This document shows, one piece after another, positions 15,943 through 25,527 of a stretch of DNA of 64,000 nt (positions are counted from its first letter, which is position 1; every line of letters starts with the position of its first letter). The notes under the pieces were generated by a model that did no database searches, was not told the origin of the DNA, and was given only the letters and a program-made list of their open reading frames with translations. The stretch is taken from positions 1 to 64,000 of the forward strand of contig JAVEZY010000012.1 in assembly GCA_034002745.1 (NCBI GenBank), in the 5' to 3' direction. The translations under genes and the position numbers were made by a program. The DNA is from JAITWN01 sp034002745. GTDB lineage: Bacteria; Pseudomonadota; Gammaproteobacteria; SZUA-140.

Positions 15943-18492
15943 ATGACTACCGAACATACGCGCACGGCACCAGCCACCCATGCGTCCGCCCCGGAGGCGA
16001 TCGCGACCCGGAAGTGGTACCAATTCATCCTGCGTCACCCCAAGCTGGTGCTGATCGTGCTCGCTGCGATCACCGTCGTGCTCGCCATGCAGCTCAAGGA
16101 CCTGCGCTGGGAAACCGATGCCCGCGTCTACCTGCCCAAGGGGCATCCGGCGATCATCTACGACGAAAAGGTCGCGGATCTGTTCGGCGTCAAGGATTCA
16201 CTGGTCATCGGCATCGTCAACGACGGCGAGCAGGGAGTCTACAACACCGAGACGCTGGAGCGGATCCAGCGCATCACCGACCAGGTGGCGGCGATCCCGG
16301 GCGTGATCGCCATCCGGAGCATCGACGTCGCATCCCTGTCGAGCGCGACCATCTTCGTCGGCGACGAGGAAAGCATCGGCTCGGTAAGACTCATGCCGGA
16401 GATTCCGCAGAACGCGTCGGACATCGACCGGTTGCGCGGACTGGTGGAAGACAATGCCGATCTGTTCGTCGGCAATCTGGTGTCAGCCGACGGCAAGGCG
16501 ACGATGATCCGCGCCAAGCTCAAGGAAGGCGCCGACAACCGTTATCAGGCCTATTTCTGGATCAAGGGCATCATCGATGCCGAGACGGGCGGCGGCGATG
16601 GGGAATCCTGGTCCGGCGCCGGAAGCGAGTGGTCCCGCGAATCGGGAAGCGACAGTCAGCCCAGCGAGTGGACGGCCGAGGAACAGGCCGAGTGGTGGTC
16701 GCAGCGCAATCAGGCCGGCGCACAGGTCGGCACCGACAACGGCGACCGCTTCTATCTCGCCGGACGGCCGGTGATCGAAGTCACCTCCGGCCTGCACGCC
16801 ATGAGCGACATGGCGATCATGATCCCCTTCCTCGCTGTGGCCCTGGCCATCAGCCTGTTCCTGATCTTCCGCACCGCGCGCGGCGTCCTGCTGCCGCTGA
16901 TCACCATGGCAGCGGCCATCGTGTGGACGATGGGCCTGATGGCGCTGGCGAACGTACCGCTCTACACCATCTCCACCATGCTGCCGGTGATCCTGGTGGC
17001 GGTGAGCATCGGCGACACCGTCCATTTCATGAGCCATTACTACGATCACGTGCTGCACGACGCGCATCGTCCCTCGTCGACCATCGTCGGCGAGGTGCTC
17101 GGACGACTGGGCGCGCCGCTGATCACCACCTCCGTGACCACCGCGGTCGGCTTCCTGTCGCTGGTCCTCGCCGACATGCCGCCGTTCGTGCATTTCGGCC
17201 TGTTCACCGTGCTCGGCATCCTTCTCAGCTGGCTGCTGACCATCACCCTCATCCCGGCGATGCTGTGCCTGATGCAGCCCAAGGTCGGCAACTACCTGGT
17301 GAAGCGGCGCCAGATGCGCGTGCATTCCGAGCAGAACCACCTCACCCGTCTGCTGGTCAGCACCGCCGGAACGCTCCACCGGCGCAGCGGCACGGTCGCA
17401 CTGATACTGCTCGCGCTGGCGGCGGTGGCGGCGGTCGGCGCATCGCGGCTGTTCGTCGATTCGAGCTGGCTGAGCGACTTCCGCGAAGACAGCGAGCTGG
17501 TGCAAGCCAATGACATGTTCAACGACAAATTCGACGGCACCATCTTCCTCAACATGGTGGTCGAAGGAAAGGAGGATGGCGCGTTCCGGAACCCGGAGCT
17601 GCTGAAGCGCCTGGAAGCGATTCAGGCGTACGGCGAAACCCTGCCCTACGTCGGCAGCGCGCGCTCGATCGTCGACTACATCAAGAACGTCAACAAGACG
17701 CTGCACGCGGGCGATCCGGCCTATGATGTCATCCCCGACACCGAGGGACAGATCGGCGAATTCCTGTTTCTGCTTTCGGTGTCCGGTCGCCCCGAGCTGC
17801 TCGACGAGGTCATCGACTACAACTATCGCCAGGGCCTGGTCACGTTCGCGATCAAGACCGACCACACCCGCGACCTGCGCCAGGTGATCGAGCAAATCCG
17901 CGAGCAATCGGCCACCCAGCTCGCGGGGATGGACGTGGACTTCAACTTCGCGGGTTCCGCCAACAATTCCTATATATGGGCGCAGCTGCTGATCGGCAGC
18001 CAGACGATGGCCATCCTGGTGTCCAAGATCGGCATCTTCCTTCTTGCTGCGCTGCTTTTCCGCTCGCTGGCAACCGGTCTGTACACCATCGTGCCGGTTT
18101 CACTGACCACGCTGTTCATCGCCGGATTCGCCGGCTGGTCCGGCATCCCGCTGGATGTGTCGACCGCGCTTGCGGCAGGCGTTGCCATCGGCGTCGGCGT
18201 CGATTACGCGGTGCATTACATCTTCCGCTATCGCGACGAGGCGGCGCGCCTGGGCAGCGGCCTGGCGGCCACCCAGGAAACCATGCGCACGGTCGGCAAG
18301 ACGATCGCGTTCAGCGCGCTGGTGGTCACCATTGGCTTCGGCGTCCTGTGCTTCTCGCAGTTCCCGCCGCACGCCAAGCTCGGGTGGTTCGTCGCCGCCT
18401 ATATGGTGGTCAGTTGCCTGGTCGCGCTGATCACCCTGCCCTTGCTCTTCCGCCTGCACGAGCGGTTGCGCGGACGTCCCCAGGACGCCTGA
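15943..18492 (+). CDS. MMPL/RND-family exporter
   Basis: 849 residues with two halves, each made of one N-terminal membrane helix, a periplasmic domain and a bundle of five helices. The first helix is near residues 35-50 (KLVLIVLAAITVVLAMQL), followed by the DARVYLPKGHP motif typical of the family. Helix bundles lie at about 290-450 and 680-840, with the sterol-sensing-like run VSIGDTVHFMSHYYDH in the first and GVAIGVGVDYAVHYIFRYRDE in the second. A low-complexity loop (about 210-255) rich in Trp, Ser, Glu and Gly sits in the first periplasmic domain. It is a proton-driven inner-membrane exporter, likely of lipids, hopanoid-like compounds or lipoproteins; cargo unknown. Its stop overlaps the next ATG (TGATG). 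Confidence 0.88.
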   Translation: MTTEHTRTAPATHASAPEAIATRKWYQFILRHPKLVLIVLAAITVVLAMQLKDLRWETDARVYLPKGHPAIIYDEKVADLFGVKDSLVIGIVNDGEQGVYNTETLERIQRITDQVAAIPGVIAIRSIDVASLSSATIFVGDEESIGSVRLMPEIPQNASDIDRLRGLVEDNADLFVGNLVSADGKATMIRAKLKEGADNRYQAYFWIKGIIDAETGGGDGESWSGAGSEWSRESGSDSQPSEWTAEEQAEWWSQRNQAGAQVGTDNGDRFYLAGRPVIEVTSGLHAMSDMAIMIPFLAVALAISLFLIFRTARGVLLPLITMAAAIVWTMGLMALANVPLYTISTMLPVILVAVSIGDTVHFMSHYYDHVLHDAHRPSSTIVGEVLGRLGAPLITTSVTTAVGFLSLVLADMPPFVHFGLFTVLGILLSWLLTITLIPAMLCLMQPKVGNYLVKRRQMRVHSEQNHLTRLLVSTAGTLHRRSGTVALILLALAAVAAVGASRLFVDSSWLSDFREDSELVQANDMFNDKFDGTIFLNMVVEGKEDGAFRNPELLKRLEAIQAYGETLPYVGSARSIVDYIKNVNKTLHAGDPAYDVIPDTEGQIGEFLFLLSVSGRPELLDEVIDYNYRQGLVTFAIKTDHTRDLRQVIEQIREQSATQLAGMDVDFNFAGSANNSYIWAQLLIGSQTMAILVSKIGIFLLAALLFRSLATGLYTIVPVSLTTLFIAGFAGWSGIPLDVSTALAAGVAIGVGVDYAVHYIFRYRDEAARLGSGLAATQETMRTVGKTIAFSALVVTIGFGVLCFSQFPPHAKLGWFVAAYMVVSCLVALITLPLLFRLHERLRGRPQDA

Positions 18493-19406
18493 TGGTGATC
18501 CGCCCGAGGCCACGACATCTGCTGTATGCGGCGCTGCTGCTGCCCGCGGCGGCATGGGCGCAGCAGGAAGCCGGCGAACGCCTGCACCACTGGAGCATAT
18601 CGCCCTACGTCGGCCTGCATCAGCCTGCTCTGAAGGCGCTGAACAAGGGCGAATTCCACGCGCCCTATGAGGGCGGCGCACAGATCGTGAATCCGGCGGG
18701 CAACAATCAGCGAGGCACCTTCAGTTACAACACGCCGCTGCCCGAGTTCGACCCGGGCAGCATCACCGGGCTGCAGTTCGCCTGGCACATGAACGAGCAC
18801 CATGCGCTGCTCGCCGGCGTCAGCAACTGGCAGGCAACGAGCACGATTGGCAGCCGCGGTCTTTTCCCGCTGCAGGGCGCGTTCGAAAACATGTCGGGGA
18901 CGCGCAAGGCCAACCTGTCGTACAACGAATACTATCTGGGCTGGCGCTACAACATCAAAACACGCAGCCGCAAGTTCCGCTTCTATACCTCGGCAACCCT
19001 GCACCAGCTCTATGACATCGATTACCGCGAGGATTTCACCGCGGTGTTCCTGAGCGGCGATGCGCGCACGTTCCGCAAGACCATCGTCATCCAGGCGCAA
19101 TCAACCGCCCTGCCGCTGCTGCAGGGCGCGCTCGGCGGCGAGTGGTTCGTCACCGACTGGCTGTCGATCAGCGCCGAGGGCGGTCTCACCTACACGCTCA
19201 AGGACACCGAAATGGCGGGAGCGCCTCCCACGCCCATCCGCAGCGACTTTCTTGCCACGGACAATGTTCAGGTGTCGCCACCGATGCGCTTCGATGCCGC
19301 CACGCGGAACATGACCTACAAATCGGAACCGGGCGGCGACTACCAGATCCTGACGTTGAACTTCGACGGCTGGAAGGCGCTGCTGAAGGTCACACTTTAT
19401 TACTAG
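18492..19406 (+). CDS. Small outer-membrane protein of the MMPL locus
   Basis: 304 residues, ATG at 18492 overlapping the MMPL stop by one base. The signal peptide ends at AAAWA-QQ. The mature protein begins with a strand-like WSISPYVGLHQPALKAL and continues with alternating aromatic/polar strands (YLGWRYNIKTRSRKFRFY), ending in LKVTLYY with a terminal aromatic residue. This pattern fits an outer-membrane barrel of eight to twelve strands. I do not recognise a named family. Its position inside the operon suggests it works with the exporter and barrel. Confidence 0.75.
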   Translation: MVIRPRPRHLLYAALLLPAAAWAQQEAGERLHHWSISPYVGLHQPALKALNKGEFHAPYEGGAQIVNPAGNNQRGTFSYNTPLPEFDPGSITGLQFAWHMNEHHALLAGVSNWQATSTIGSRGLFPLQGAFENMSGTRKANLSYNEYYLGWRYNIKTRSRKFRFYTSATLHQLYDIDYREDFTAVFLSGDARTFRKTIVIQAQSTALPLLQGALGGEWFVTDWLSISAEGGLTYTLKDTEMAGAPPTPIRSDFLATDNVQVSPPMRFDAATRNMTYKSEPGGDYQILTLNFDGWKALLKVTLYY

Positions 19407-19415
19407 GCTCGGGAC

Positions 19416-22400
19416 ATGCGGCGACGCGAACTGACAATCGATTCACGCAAGCTGCTCATCGCCACCGGCATCGCGGCCGCACTCCAGGCCGCCGGTGTCG
19501 TTGCCCCGGCGCATGCCCAGCAGCGAGCCGCGGATGCGTTCATCACGCCATCGGATGTCGTCGATCTGATCGCCGAAGGAAGGCGCCGGCTGGTTCAGGG
19601 CGACCCACAGGGCGCGCTGCAGGACTTCGAGACCGCGCTGGCGCGCGATCCGAACAACCCGCAGGTGCTCTACTTCCTGGGCAACCTCTATCTGCAGTTG
19701 AACCAGATCGATCAGGGCCTGACATACCTGTCGCGCAGCGTCGAGCTCGCTCCGGACAACGTCCGCGTGCGCCTGACCGTCGCCAAGGCATATGAGCAAT
19801 TCGGTCGGGAGAAGATAGCGGCAGAGCAGTACCAGGAGGTCATGCGCAGAGCGCCGGGCAGCCGCGAAGCGCAGGAGGCGGAAGAGCGCAACCGCGCGCT
19901 GTCGGAGCGTCTGCGCATAACGGATGCTCCGGAGGTGGTCACCGAAAGCGACATATCCGCACTGATTGCGGAGGGTCGCCGCCTGCTCGGGGAGCGCGAA
20001 ACCGCCGCCGCGCTGCGGGTGTTCAAATCAGTGCTCGCTCATCAGCCCGACAACGTGGAAATGCTCTATTTTGCCGGCAACCTGCATCTGACGCTCAACC
20101 AGCCCGTACCGGGAATCGCGTACCTGCGCCATGCTGTCGCGCTTGCGCCCGATCTCCCCCGCCTGCGTCACACGCTCGGACTCGCCTACGAACGTCACGG
20201 ACTGTACGAAGACGCACTGACCCACATGCGGGCAGTGGCGCAGCTCGCGCCGGACTCGGCGGAGGGAGGGGACGCGGCCCAGCGGATCCCGGCGATCGCG
20301 GAAGCATGGCGCGAGCAGCGACAGCAACAGGCCATCCCGGATATGGACCCTCAGCAGCTCGAAGCCGCCGGGCGCGCCGCGCTCAACGAGCGACGATCCG
20401 AGGATGCCCTGCGCTTTTTCCAGGCACTGCAGCTACAGCGGCCCGATGACGTCGAGATCCGGTATTTCACCGGAAACCTGCAGCTTTCGCTGAACCGGGC
20501 GGTGAACGGGGTTCGTGACCTCGAGCGGGCGACGGATGTGGCGCCCGAACTCGGACGCCTGCGACTGACGCTCGGCCAGGCCTATGAGCAGCTGGGGGCG
20601 ATCGAGGCCGCCATGCGCGAGTACGCGAAAGCACGCGCCGCCGCGCCGGATTCCCCCGAGGGCGCCGAGGCCGCCGACCGCGAACAGGCGATGGCCGGGC
20701 GCATCAGCATGCTGCGGGATGATGCGGTGATCCTCAGCGCGGACGTGGACACGCTGATCGCGGAAGCCAAGCGTCTCTACAACGAAGGCGATCCCCAGGG
20801 ATCGCTGCGCATGTTCGGCGCCGCGTTGCTGCGCGAACCCGAAAACGCCGAGGCGCTCTATCTCTCCAGTGAAATCTACCGAGCGCTGAACCGCTCCACC
20901 GAGGCGATCGCCTATCTGCAGCGCGCCGTCGAAGTGACGCCGGACAGGCCGTCCCTGCGGCTGGAACTGGCGCGGACTTTCGAACAGTTCACGCTCCTCG
21001 GCGATGCATTGCGCGAGTATCGCATCGTCGCCGAATCCGCCGATGTCGATGAAGCCTTGCGCAAGGTGGCGGAGGCCCGCATGCGCATGCTGACGGCGCG
21101 CCGAACGCTGGCTCAGGAAGAGCCGGATATCGAAGCATCGAAGGTCATGTTCCTGGAAGTGCTCCAGGACTATCCCGACGACGCGGGACTCCTCGGCGAG
21201 GCGGTAACCTCGCTGGTTTCCATTCAGCAGGTCGCGGCAGCGCGCGACATGCTGGAGCGCCTGGTCGCCGCCCAGCCGGACCGTACCCTGCCGCGGCTGT
21301 TTCTCGCCGACGTACTGATTTTCGGCAATGATCTCGCGGCGGCGGTCACCCAGCTCAGCGAGGTAGTGCGGATTCTCCCCGAGGACCACCCCCAGCGGAA
21401 GGAGCTCGAACTGCGGCTGGCCAACCTGCAGGGCATGAATGCGCTGATCGCCGGCGACTTCGCCGCGGCCCGGGACCACTTCGATTCGGCCCTGGCACTG
21501 GAGCCGGACGACCATGGAGCGCGACTGAACCTCGCGGCCGCATACCATGGGCTCGGACAATCGGACGTTGCCGGGGACATTCTGCGCGGGATGGTGGCCG
21601 GGAACCCCGAAGACGTCGAGGCGAGGCTGCGACTCGGCACCCTGTATCTGGAAAGCGGCCGTCACGAGGATGCGGCACGCGAGTTCGAGGAAGTGCGCAT
21701 CCGCGGACGCGGTACGTCCCCCGCCAGCCAGGCGTCCCAGCAGCTCGATCTGATCTACGGATCCGCGGGCGGCGAGACCATACGCAGCAATGTCCAGGAC
21801 CGGGTCGTCGAGCAGCTGCGCGCGGAGACGGACGCGAACCCGGACGATATTCAGGCCTGGTCGCGCCTCGGCATGCTGCTGATCCAGCTCGGCCGTTCGG
21901 ATGCGGCGATCGAGGCCATGGAGAACATGGTGCGCATCAATCCGGACAACCTGCAGACGCAGGAGGGTCTGGCGGATATGTACGATCGCAACGAGCAGGG
22001 GGACAAGGCGATCGAGATGTATCATGCCATCGCGGAGCGCACGCCCGACGAGGAAACGCGGGGCCGCGTCAACGAGAAGGCGGCGATCATCGCGGCGCGC
22101 CAGTCATTCGGCAGCGGCGACAATGAGGCGGCGCAAAAGGGCTTCGAGGAAGTCGTCGCCCGCAATCCCGACAACTTCATAGCGCATTTCTATCTCGCCA
22201 TCATTTACGGCGAGCAGGAGCGTTACCGGGATGCGGCCGTGCAGTACGAAGAAGTGGTTCGCATCGCGCCCAACCATGCGGCCGCGCGCATGAGCCTCGG
22301 CATCGTGTACGAGCAGCTCAACCGCGAGGAGGATGCCGTCGCCGAATATCGCACCGCGGTGCGCACCGCCCCCACCGACAACCTGCGCGATTCCGCGCAG

Positions 22401-23375
22401 AATCGGCTGGACACGCTGCTCAAGCGCATCAACGGCTTCTCCTACTCGCTGAACTATTCGACCAGCTATGCCAGCAACAATAATCTGACGGCATCGGATC
22501 CGTTCAACGAATTCCGCACCGACCTCAGCGGCAGCATCAATTACCGACGCAAGATGCAGGATCGCGCGCTCTACTGGGGACTGATCTTCAGTCCGACGTA
22601 TACGATGTATCACCGCACGCGGTTCGACCTGATCAACTACAGCTACACGCCCTATTTGAGCTTCACCTGGCGTGACATCGATTTTTCGGCGACGTTCACG
22701 CACAGTGAAATGGAGGCGCTGGGAACGCAGACGGCAATCAACAAGTCCGACAGCATCAGCGGCGATATTGCGGGCGACTTCCGCATGCCCTCTCTGCTGC
22801 CGTGGCTTGGAGATTCGGGCAAGGCCGCTACGGTACCCAGCAACTGGCGATTGACCGCGAGTGGACGGCGGTTCGTTTCTGCCTCGTCGTCGATATTCAG
22901 TTCGCTGAACCGCTCGGTCTCGGCGAGCCTGAGCCAGACGCTGGGAGGCGGCTGGCGCTGGACCGGGACCTATAGCTTCATCAACAACAGCAATCTCGAG
23001 CTGTTCATTGGGACCGACTTCGCCTATATGAGCCATGGCGTGAACATGCAGCTGAGCAAGGTGCTCGGGGGCGGGCTGGTGGCCAACGGTTCGTACGGGT
23101 ACACCGTTTTCGACTACAAGAACCCGGATTCGGCGACCCTGTTCACGCGCTACCGCAAGAACACCGCACACAACATGTCGGTCGGGCTCAACTACTTCCC
23201 GAACGAGCGCCTGCGCATGTTCACCAACGCCTCGTACATGATCAACGAGTCGAACCTGCCCACCGGCCTGATTCTGTCGCCGGAGGATGTGGGCACCGCC
23301 ATCGGCCTGCAGAGCACCTCGCTCGGCGACTACAAGAACCTCATCATCTCGGTCGGAGTCGGGTTCAGCTTCTGA
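19416..23375 (+). CDS. Giant TPR protein with C-terminal outer-membrane beta-barrel
   Basis: 1319 residues, ATG at 19416 nine bases after the previous stop. The signal peptide ends near AHA-QQ. Residues about 40-1000 are an almost unbroken TPR superhelix. Its first four blocks, of about 140-150 residues, each begin with a similar D...LIAEGRR segment (near 45, 185, 320 and 448), suggesting internal duplication. Residues about 1007-1319 form a barrel: FSYSLNYSTSYASNNNLTAS, then many strands, ending in GVGFSF. The layout (periplasmic TPR scaffold plus barrel) recalls BcsC/AlgK-AlgE-type polysaccharide export parts. No cellulose or alginate genes are nearby, so the cargo is unknown. Co-transcription with the MMPL gene is likely. 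Confidence 0.82.
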   Translation: MRRRELTIDSRKLLIATGIAAALQAAGVVAPAHAQQRAADAFITPSDVVDLIAEGRRRLVQGDPQGALQDFETALARDPNNPQVLYFLGNLYLQLNQIDQGLTYLSRSVELAPDNVRVRLTVAKAYEQFGREKIAAEQYQEVMRRAPGSREAQEAEERNRALSERLRITDAPEVVTESDISALIAEGRRLLGERETAAALRVFKSVLAHQPDNVEMLYFAGNLHLTLNQPVPGIAYLRHAVALAPDLPRLRHTLGLAYERHGLYEDALTHMRAVAQLAPDSAEGGDAAQRIPAIAEAWREQRQQQAIPDMDPQQLEAAGRAALNERRSEDALRFFQALQLQRPDDVEIRYFTGNLQLSLNRAVNGVRDLERATDVAPELGRLRLTLGQAYEQLGAIEAAMREYAKARAAAPDSPEGAEAADREQAMAGRISMLRDDAVILSADVDTLIAEAKRLYNEGDPQGSLRMFGAALLREPENAEALYLSSEIYRALNRSTEAIAYLQRAVEVTPDRPSLRLELARTFEQFTLLGDALREYRIVAESADVDEALRKVAEARMRMLTARRTLAQEEPDIEASKVMFLEVLQDYPDDAGLLGEAVTSLVSIQQVAAARDMLERLVAAQPDRTLPRLFLADVLIFGNDLAAAVTQLSEVVRILPEDHPQRKELELRLANLQGMNALIAGDFAAARDHFDSALALEPDDHGARLNLAAAYHGLGQSDVAGDILRGMVAGNPEDVEARLRLGTLYLESGRHEDAAREFEEVRIRGRGTSPASQASQQLDLIYGSAGGETIRSNVQDRVVEQLRAETDANPDDIQAWSRLGMLLIQLGRSDAAIEAMENMVRINPDNLQTQEGLADMYDRNEQGDKAIEMYHAIAERTPDEETRGRVNEKAAIIAARQSFGSGDNEAAQKGFEEVVARNPDNFIAHFYLAIIYGEQERYRDAAVQYEEVVRIAPNHAAARMSLGIVYEQLNREEDAVAEYRTAVRTAPTDNLRDSAQNRLDTLLKRINGFSYSLNYSTSYASNNNLTASDPFNEFRTDLSGSINYRRKMQDRALYWGLIFSPTYTMYHRTRFDLINYSYTPYLSFTWRDIDFSATFTHSEMEALGTQTAINKSDSISGDIAGDFRMPSLLPWLGDSGKAATVPSNWRLTASGRRFVSASSSIFSSLNRSVSASLSQTLGGGWRWTGTYSFINNSNLELFIGTDFAYMSHGVNMQLSKVLGGGLVANGSYGYTVFDYKNPDSATLFTRYRKNTAHNMSVGLNYFPNERLRMFTNASYMINESNLPTGLILSPEDVGTAIGLQSTSLGDYKNLIISVGVGFSF

Positions 23376-23476
23376 GCGGAGCCGGAGGTACGCGGTCGGC
23401 TGCGGTCAGAGACGGATCAGAGGACAGGCCCGGATTTCCACCCGCTCTCTTGCCGTGGGGAGCCGGGTCCATCCTG

Positions 23477-23507
23477 AAAAAAAAGAGCCGGCTTGTCGCC
23501 GGCTCTT
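23477..23507 (-). terminator. Strong Rho-independent terminator of the small-protein unit
   Basis: Minus strand: AAGAGCCGGC, loop GACAA, GCCGGCTCTT, then a run of T that brings the total to eight. It lies just beyond the 26-residue reading frame, which supports that frame being expressed. The plus strand lacks a T tract, so it is not the terminator of the TPR gene. Confidence 0.9.
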
Positions 23508-23540
23508 CGGGGGTGCGCCGCATGGACGCAGCGCCGACAA

Positions 23541-23621
23541 TCACATGTGCGCGAAGAACAGACCCACGGACATGACGATGGTGGCGTATCCCATGACAGC
23601 AGTGACCTTATGCTCGAGCAT
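23541..23621 (-). CDS. 26-residue single-span membrane protein (small protein 2)
   Basis: ATG at 23621, preceded by CTGGAGGGTACGCAA (SD GGAGGG), stop TGA at 23541. The peptide starts with MLEHKVTAV, runs into a hydrophobic core (IVMSVGLFFA) and ends HM. It resembles the 27-residue product encoded 213 bases upstream: both have E.K, then V/L, then T/S and A, later IV and an L.F.H ending. A strong terminator follows. Too short for most gene finders. Function unknown; tiny membrane proteins often modulate larger membrane complexes. Confidence 0.65.
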   Translation of the reverse strand: MLEHKVTAVMGYATIVMSVGLFFAHM

Positions 23622-23834
23622 TTGCGTACCCTCCAGTTTCCTGTCGATTTTTTCCAGCTGTCTGCCGCTCGATCGCGCGTCAGGTCGCGATGATCGGACA
23701 GCCGGATATACCCTAGCAAAAAACTAAGGAAACAGGAACACAAAGGCACGCCAATGACCCGCCCGGGATCCTGGAGTCAGTATCCCGGGGTGGATCTTGC
23801 GCCGTCCCTGGCGCGGAGCGACGAAACTAGCTGA
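23622..23834 (-). other. Spacer between the two small membrane-protein genes
   Basis: Contains a perfect inverted repeat CCCGGGAT (23762-23769) and ATCCCGGG (23782-23789) with a 12-base loop, without a T tract. A T-rich stretch on the minus strand before 23700 (TTAGTTTTTTGC...TATATCC) may be a second promoter. Confidence 0.4.
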
Positions 23835-23918
23835 TCAGCCCAGCAAGTGACCGAAGGCCAAGGCAAGCGCCACGATGGCCATTGTCAGACTGACAGCAGC
23901 AGAGAGCTTGGTTTCCAC
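23835..23918 (-). CDS. 27-residue single-span membrane protein (small protein 1)
   Basis: GTG at 23918, four bases after a near-perfect SD (AAGGAGGTG), stop TGA at 23835. The product starts METKLSAAVSL and is one hydrophobic helix (MAIVALALAF) ending GHLLG. A perfect -10 hexamer lies about 60 bases upstream. Its likeness to the second small protein suggests a duplicated pair. Confidence 0.68.
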   Translation of the reverse strand: METKLSAAVSLTMAIVALALAFGHLLG

Positions 23919-23976
23919 GTCACACCTCCTTATGGGTTTTCATTCTTCGCCGTAAAACCACACCGATTGCGCTGAC

Positions 23977-23982
23977 ATTATA
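23977..23982 (-). promoter_or_regulatory. TATAAT -10 hexamer for the small membrane-protein unit
   Basis: Minus strand GCTATAATGTC about 60 bases before the GTG at 23918. No clear -35 is seen at 16-18 bases. Confidence 0.5.
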
Positions 23983-24099
23983 GCGTAGTTTTAGTACGTG
24001 TATAGAGGATATATCTTTAAATTTCGGCGATCGTACCGTGCGACTTGCAGGACGTCCCGCGCTCTGCAAAGATTGAGAAAACAGAACAGAGACACACAC

Positions 24100-25416
24100 T
24101 TGATCGACACTTCACGCTTCGTCGAGTGGTTCCGCAGCTCGGCGCCGTACATCAATGCGTTTCGGGGCCAGACCTTTGTCGTCGTTTTCGGCGGCGAACT
24201 CATCGCGGAGCAGCGCTTCCCCGCGTTCGCAAACGACATCGCGCTGTTGAACAGCCTCGGCATCAAGCTGGTTCTGGTGCACGGCAGTCGACCGCAGATC
24301 GAACAGCGTTTGCGCAATCGCGGCCTGGACAGTCACTACGCACACAATCTGCGCATCACCGATGAGCAGGCGCTCGAATGCGTGAAGGAAGCCGCCGGAA
24401 CAGTGTCGGTGGAAATCGCAGCCCAGCTGTCGATGGGGCTCGCCAATACGCCGATGGCGGGAGCGCGGATCCGGGTCGCTTCCGGCAATTTCGTGGTCGC
24501 GCGCCCACTCGGGATCATCGACGGGGTGGATCATTGCTACACCGGCACCGTACGCCGGATCGATCATGCCGCCATCCAGCAGCAACTGGATGGCGGAAGC
24601 ATAGTCCTGCTGTCGCCGATCGGTTATTCACCGACCGGCGAGGTGTTCAACGTCGGCGCCCTGGATGTGGCGGCGGCGACGGCCGCAGCGCTCAATGCGC
24701 GCAAGTATCTGTGCCTGGTCGGCGCCAGTGGACTGGCGGAGGAAGACGGCCGCCTGCGCCGCGAGCTGACGCCCGACGAAGCAGAAGACATGCTGGAGCG
24801 CCGGCAGGACGACCTCGAACCCGCGCTGCAGGAATGCCTGGCTTCGGCGATCGATTGCTGCCGCGCCGGCGTCCGCCGCGCCCACCTGATCGATCACCGC
24901 ATGGATGGCGCCCTGCTGCTCGAACTCTTCACCCGCGACGGCATCGGGACCATGATCACCACGGATCGCTACCAGGGTATCCGTCAGGCGACGATCGAGG
25001 ATATCGGCGGGATTCTCAGTCTGATCGCTCCGCTGGAGGAGCAGGGAATACTGGTGCGGCGCTCACGCGAGCATCTGGAAATCGATATCGGTCAGTTCAG
25101 CGTCGTGGAACGCGACGGGTCGATCATTGCCTGCGCCGCCTTCCATCCCTTTCCGGCCGAAGGCGTGGGGGAGCTGGCCTGTCTCGCGGTTCATGCCGAT
25201 TATCAGCGCGAAGGTTTCGGCGAGATGCTGCTGCAGCGGATCGAGGATGCGGCGCGCCACCGTGGAATCGGCCGCCTCTTCGTTCTCACGACGCATGCCT
25301 CGCACTGGTTCCAGGAGCGCGGCTTCCATCCGACCCGGGTCGAGGAACTGCCGGTAGCGCGCAAGACGATGTACAACTACAGGCGCAATTCCCTGGTGCT
25401 GGTGAAGCCGCTGTAA
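24100..25416 (+). CDS. argA: Amino-acid N-acetyltransferase (N-acetylglutamate synthase)
   Basis: First step of arginine synthesis: acetyl-CoA plus glutamate to N-acetylglutamate. The frame is open from 23998, but alignment by memory with enterobacterial ArgA (…FRHSVPYIN) puts the start near FVEWFRSSAPYINAFRGQTF, so I use the TTG at 24100 (438 residues; usual length about 440). An ATG at 23998 would add 34 basic residues overlapping the promoter region. Residues about 15-290 are an amino-acid-kinase fold (FVVVFGGELIAE, LVLVHGSRPQI, IVLLSPIGYSPTGEVFNV). Residues about 300-438 are a GNAT domain (ELACLAVHADYQREGFGEML, then LFVLTTHASHWFQERGF). Feedback inhibition by arginine is known for the family. 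Confidence 0.92.
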   Translation: MIDTSRFVEWFRSSAPYINAFRGQTFVVVFGGELIAEQRFPAFANDIALLNSLGIKLVLVHGSRPQIEQRLRNRGLDSHYAHNLRITDEQALECVKEAAGTVSVEIAAQLSMGLANTPMAGARIRVASGNFVVARPLGIIDGVDHCYTGTVRRIDHAAIQQQLDGGSIVLLSPIGYSPTGEVFNVGALDVAAATAAALNARKYLCLVGASGLAEEDGRLRRELTPDEAEDMLERRQDDLEPALQECLASAIDCCRAGVRRAHLIDHRMDGALLLELFTRDGIGTMITTDRYQGIRQATIEDIGGILSLIAPLEEQGILVRRSREHLEIDIGQFSVVERDGSIIACAAFHPFPAEGVGELACLAVHADYQREGFGEMLLQRIEDAARHRGIGRLFVLTTHASHWFQERGFHPTRVEELPVARKTMYNYRRNSLVLVKPL

Positions 25417-25428
25417 GCGGTGCAGAAA

Positions 25429-25503
25429 GGGGTCAGAGCCGCATCTTCTACTGCGGCAGATGGATTGTTACCGCGGGTGGCGAAAAACGCGTTCTCTGAC
25501 CCC
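25429..25503. repeat. Inverted GGGGTCAGAG / CTCTGACCCC repeat between argA and accC
   Basis: GGGGTCAGAG at 25429-25438 and CTCTGACCCC at 25494-25503, with a 55-base centre. A member of the dispersed palindrome family; it lies between convergent genes. Confidence 0.75.
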
Positions 25504-25527
25504 TGTTTCCTCTGCTTTCCACCCCGG

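Noticed and set aside
23998..24099. Upstream ATG as the argA start
   Set aside because: Would add 34 basic residues not seen in ArgA proteins and would overlap the likely promoter region.
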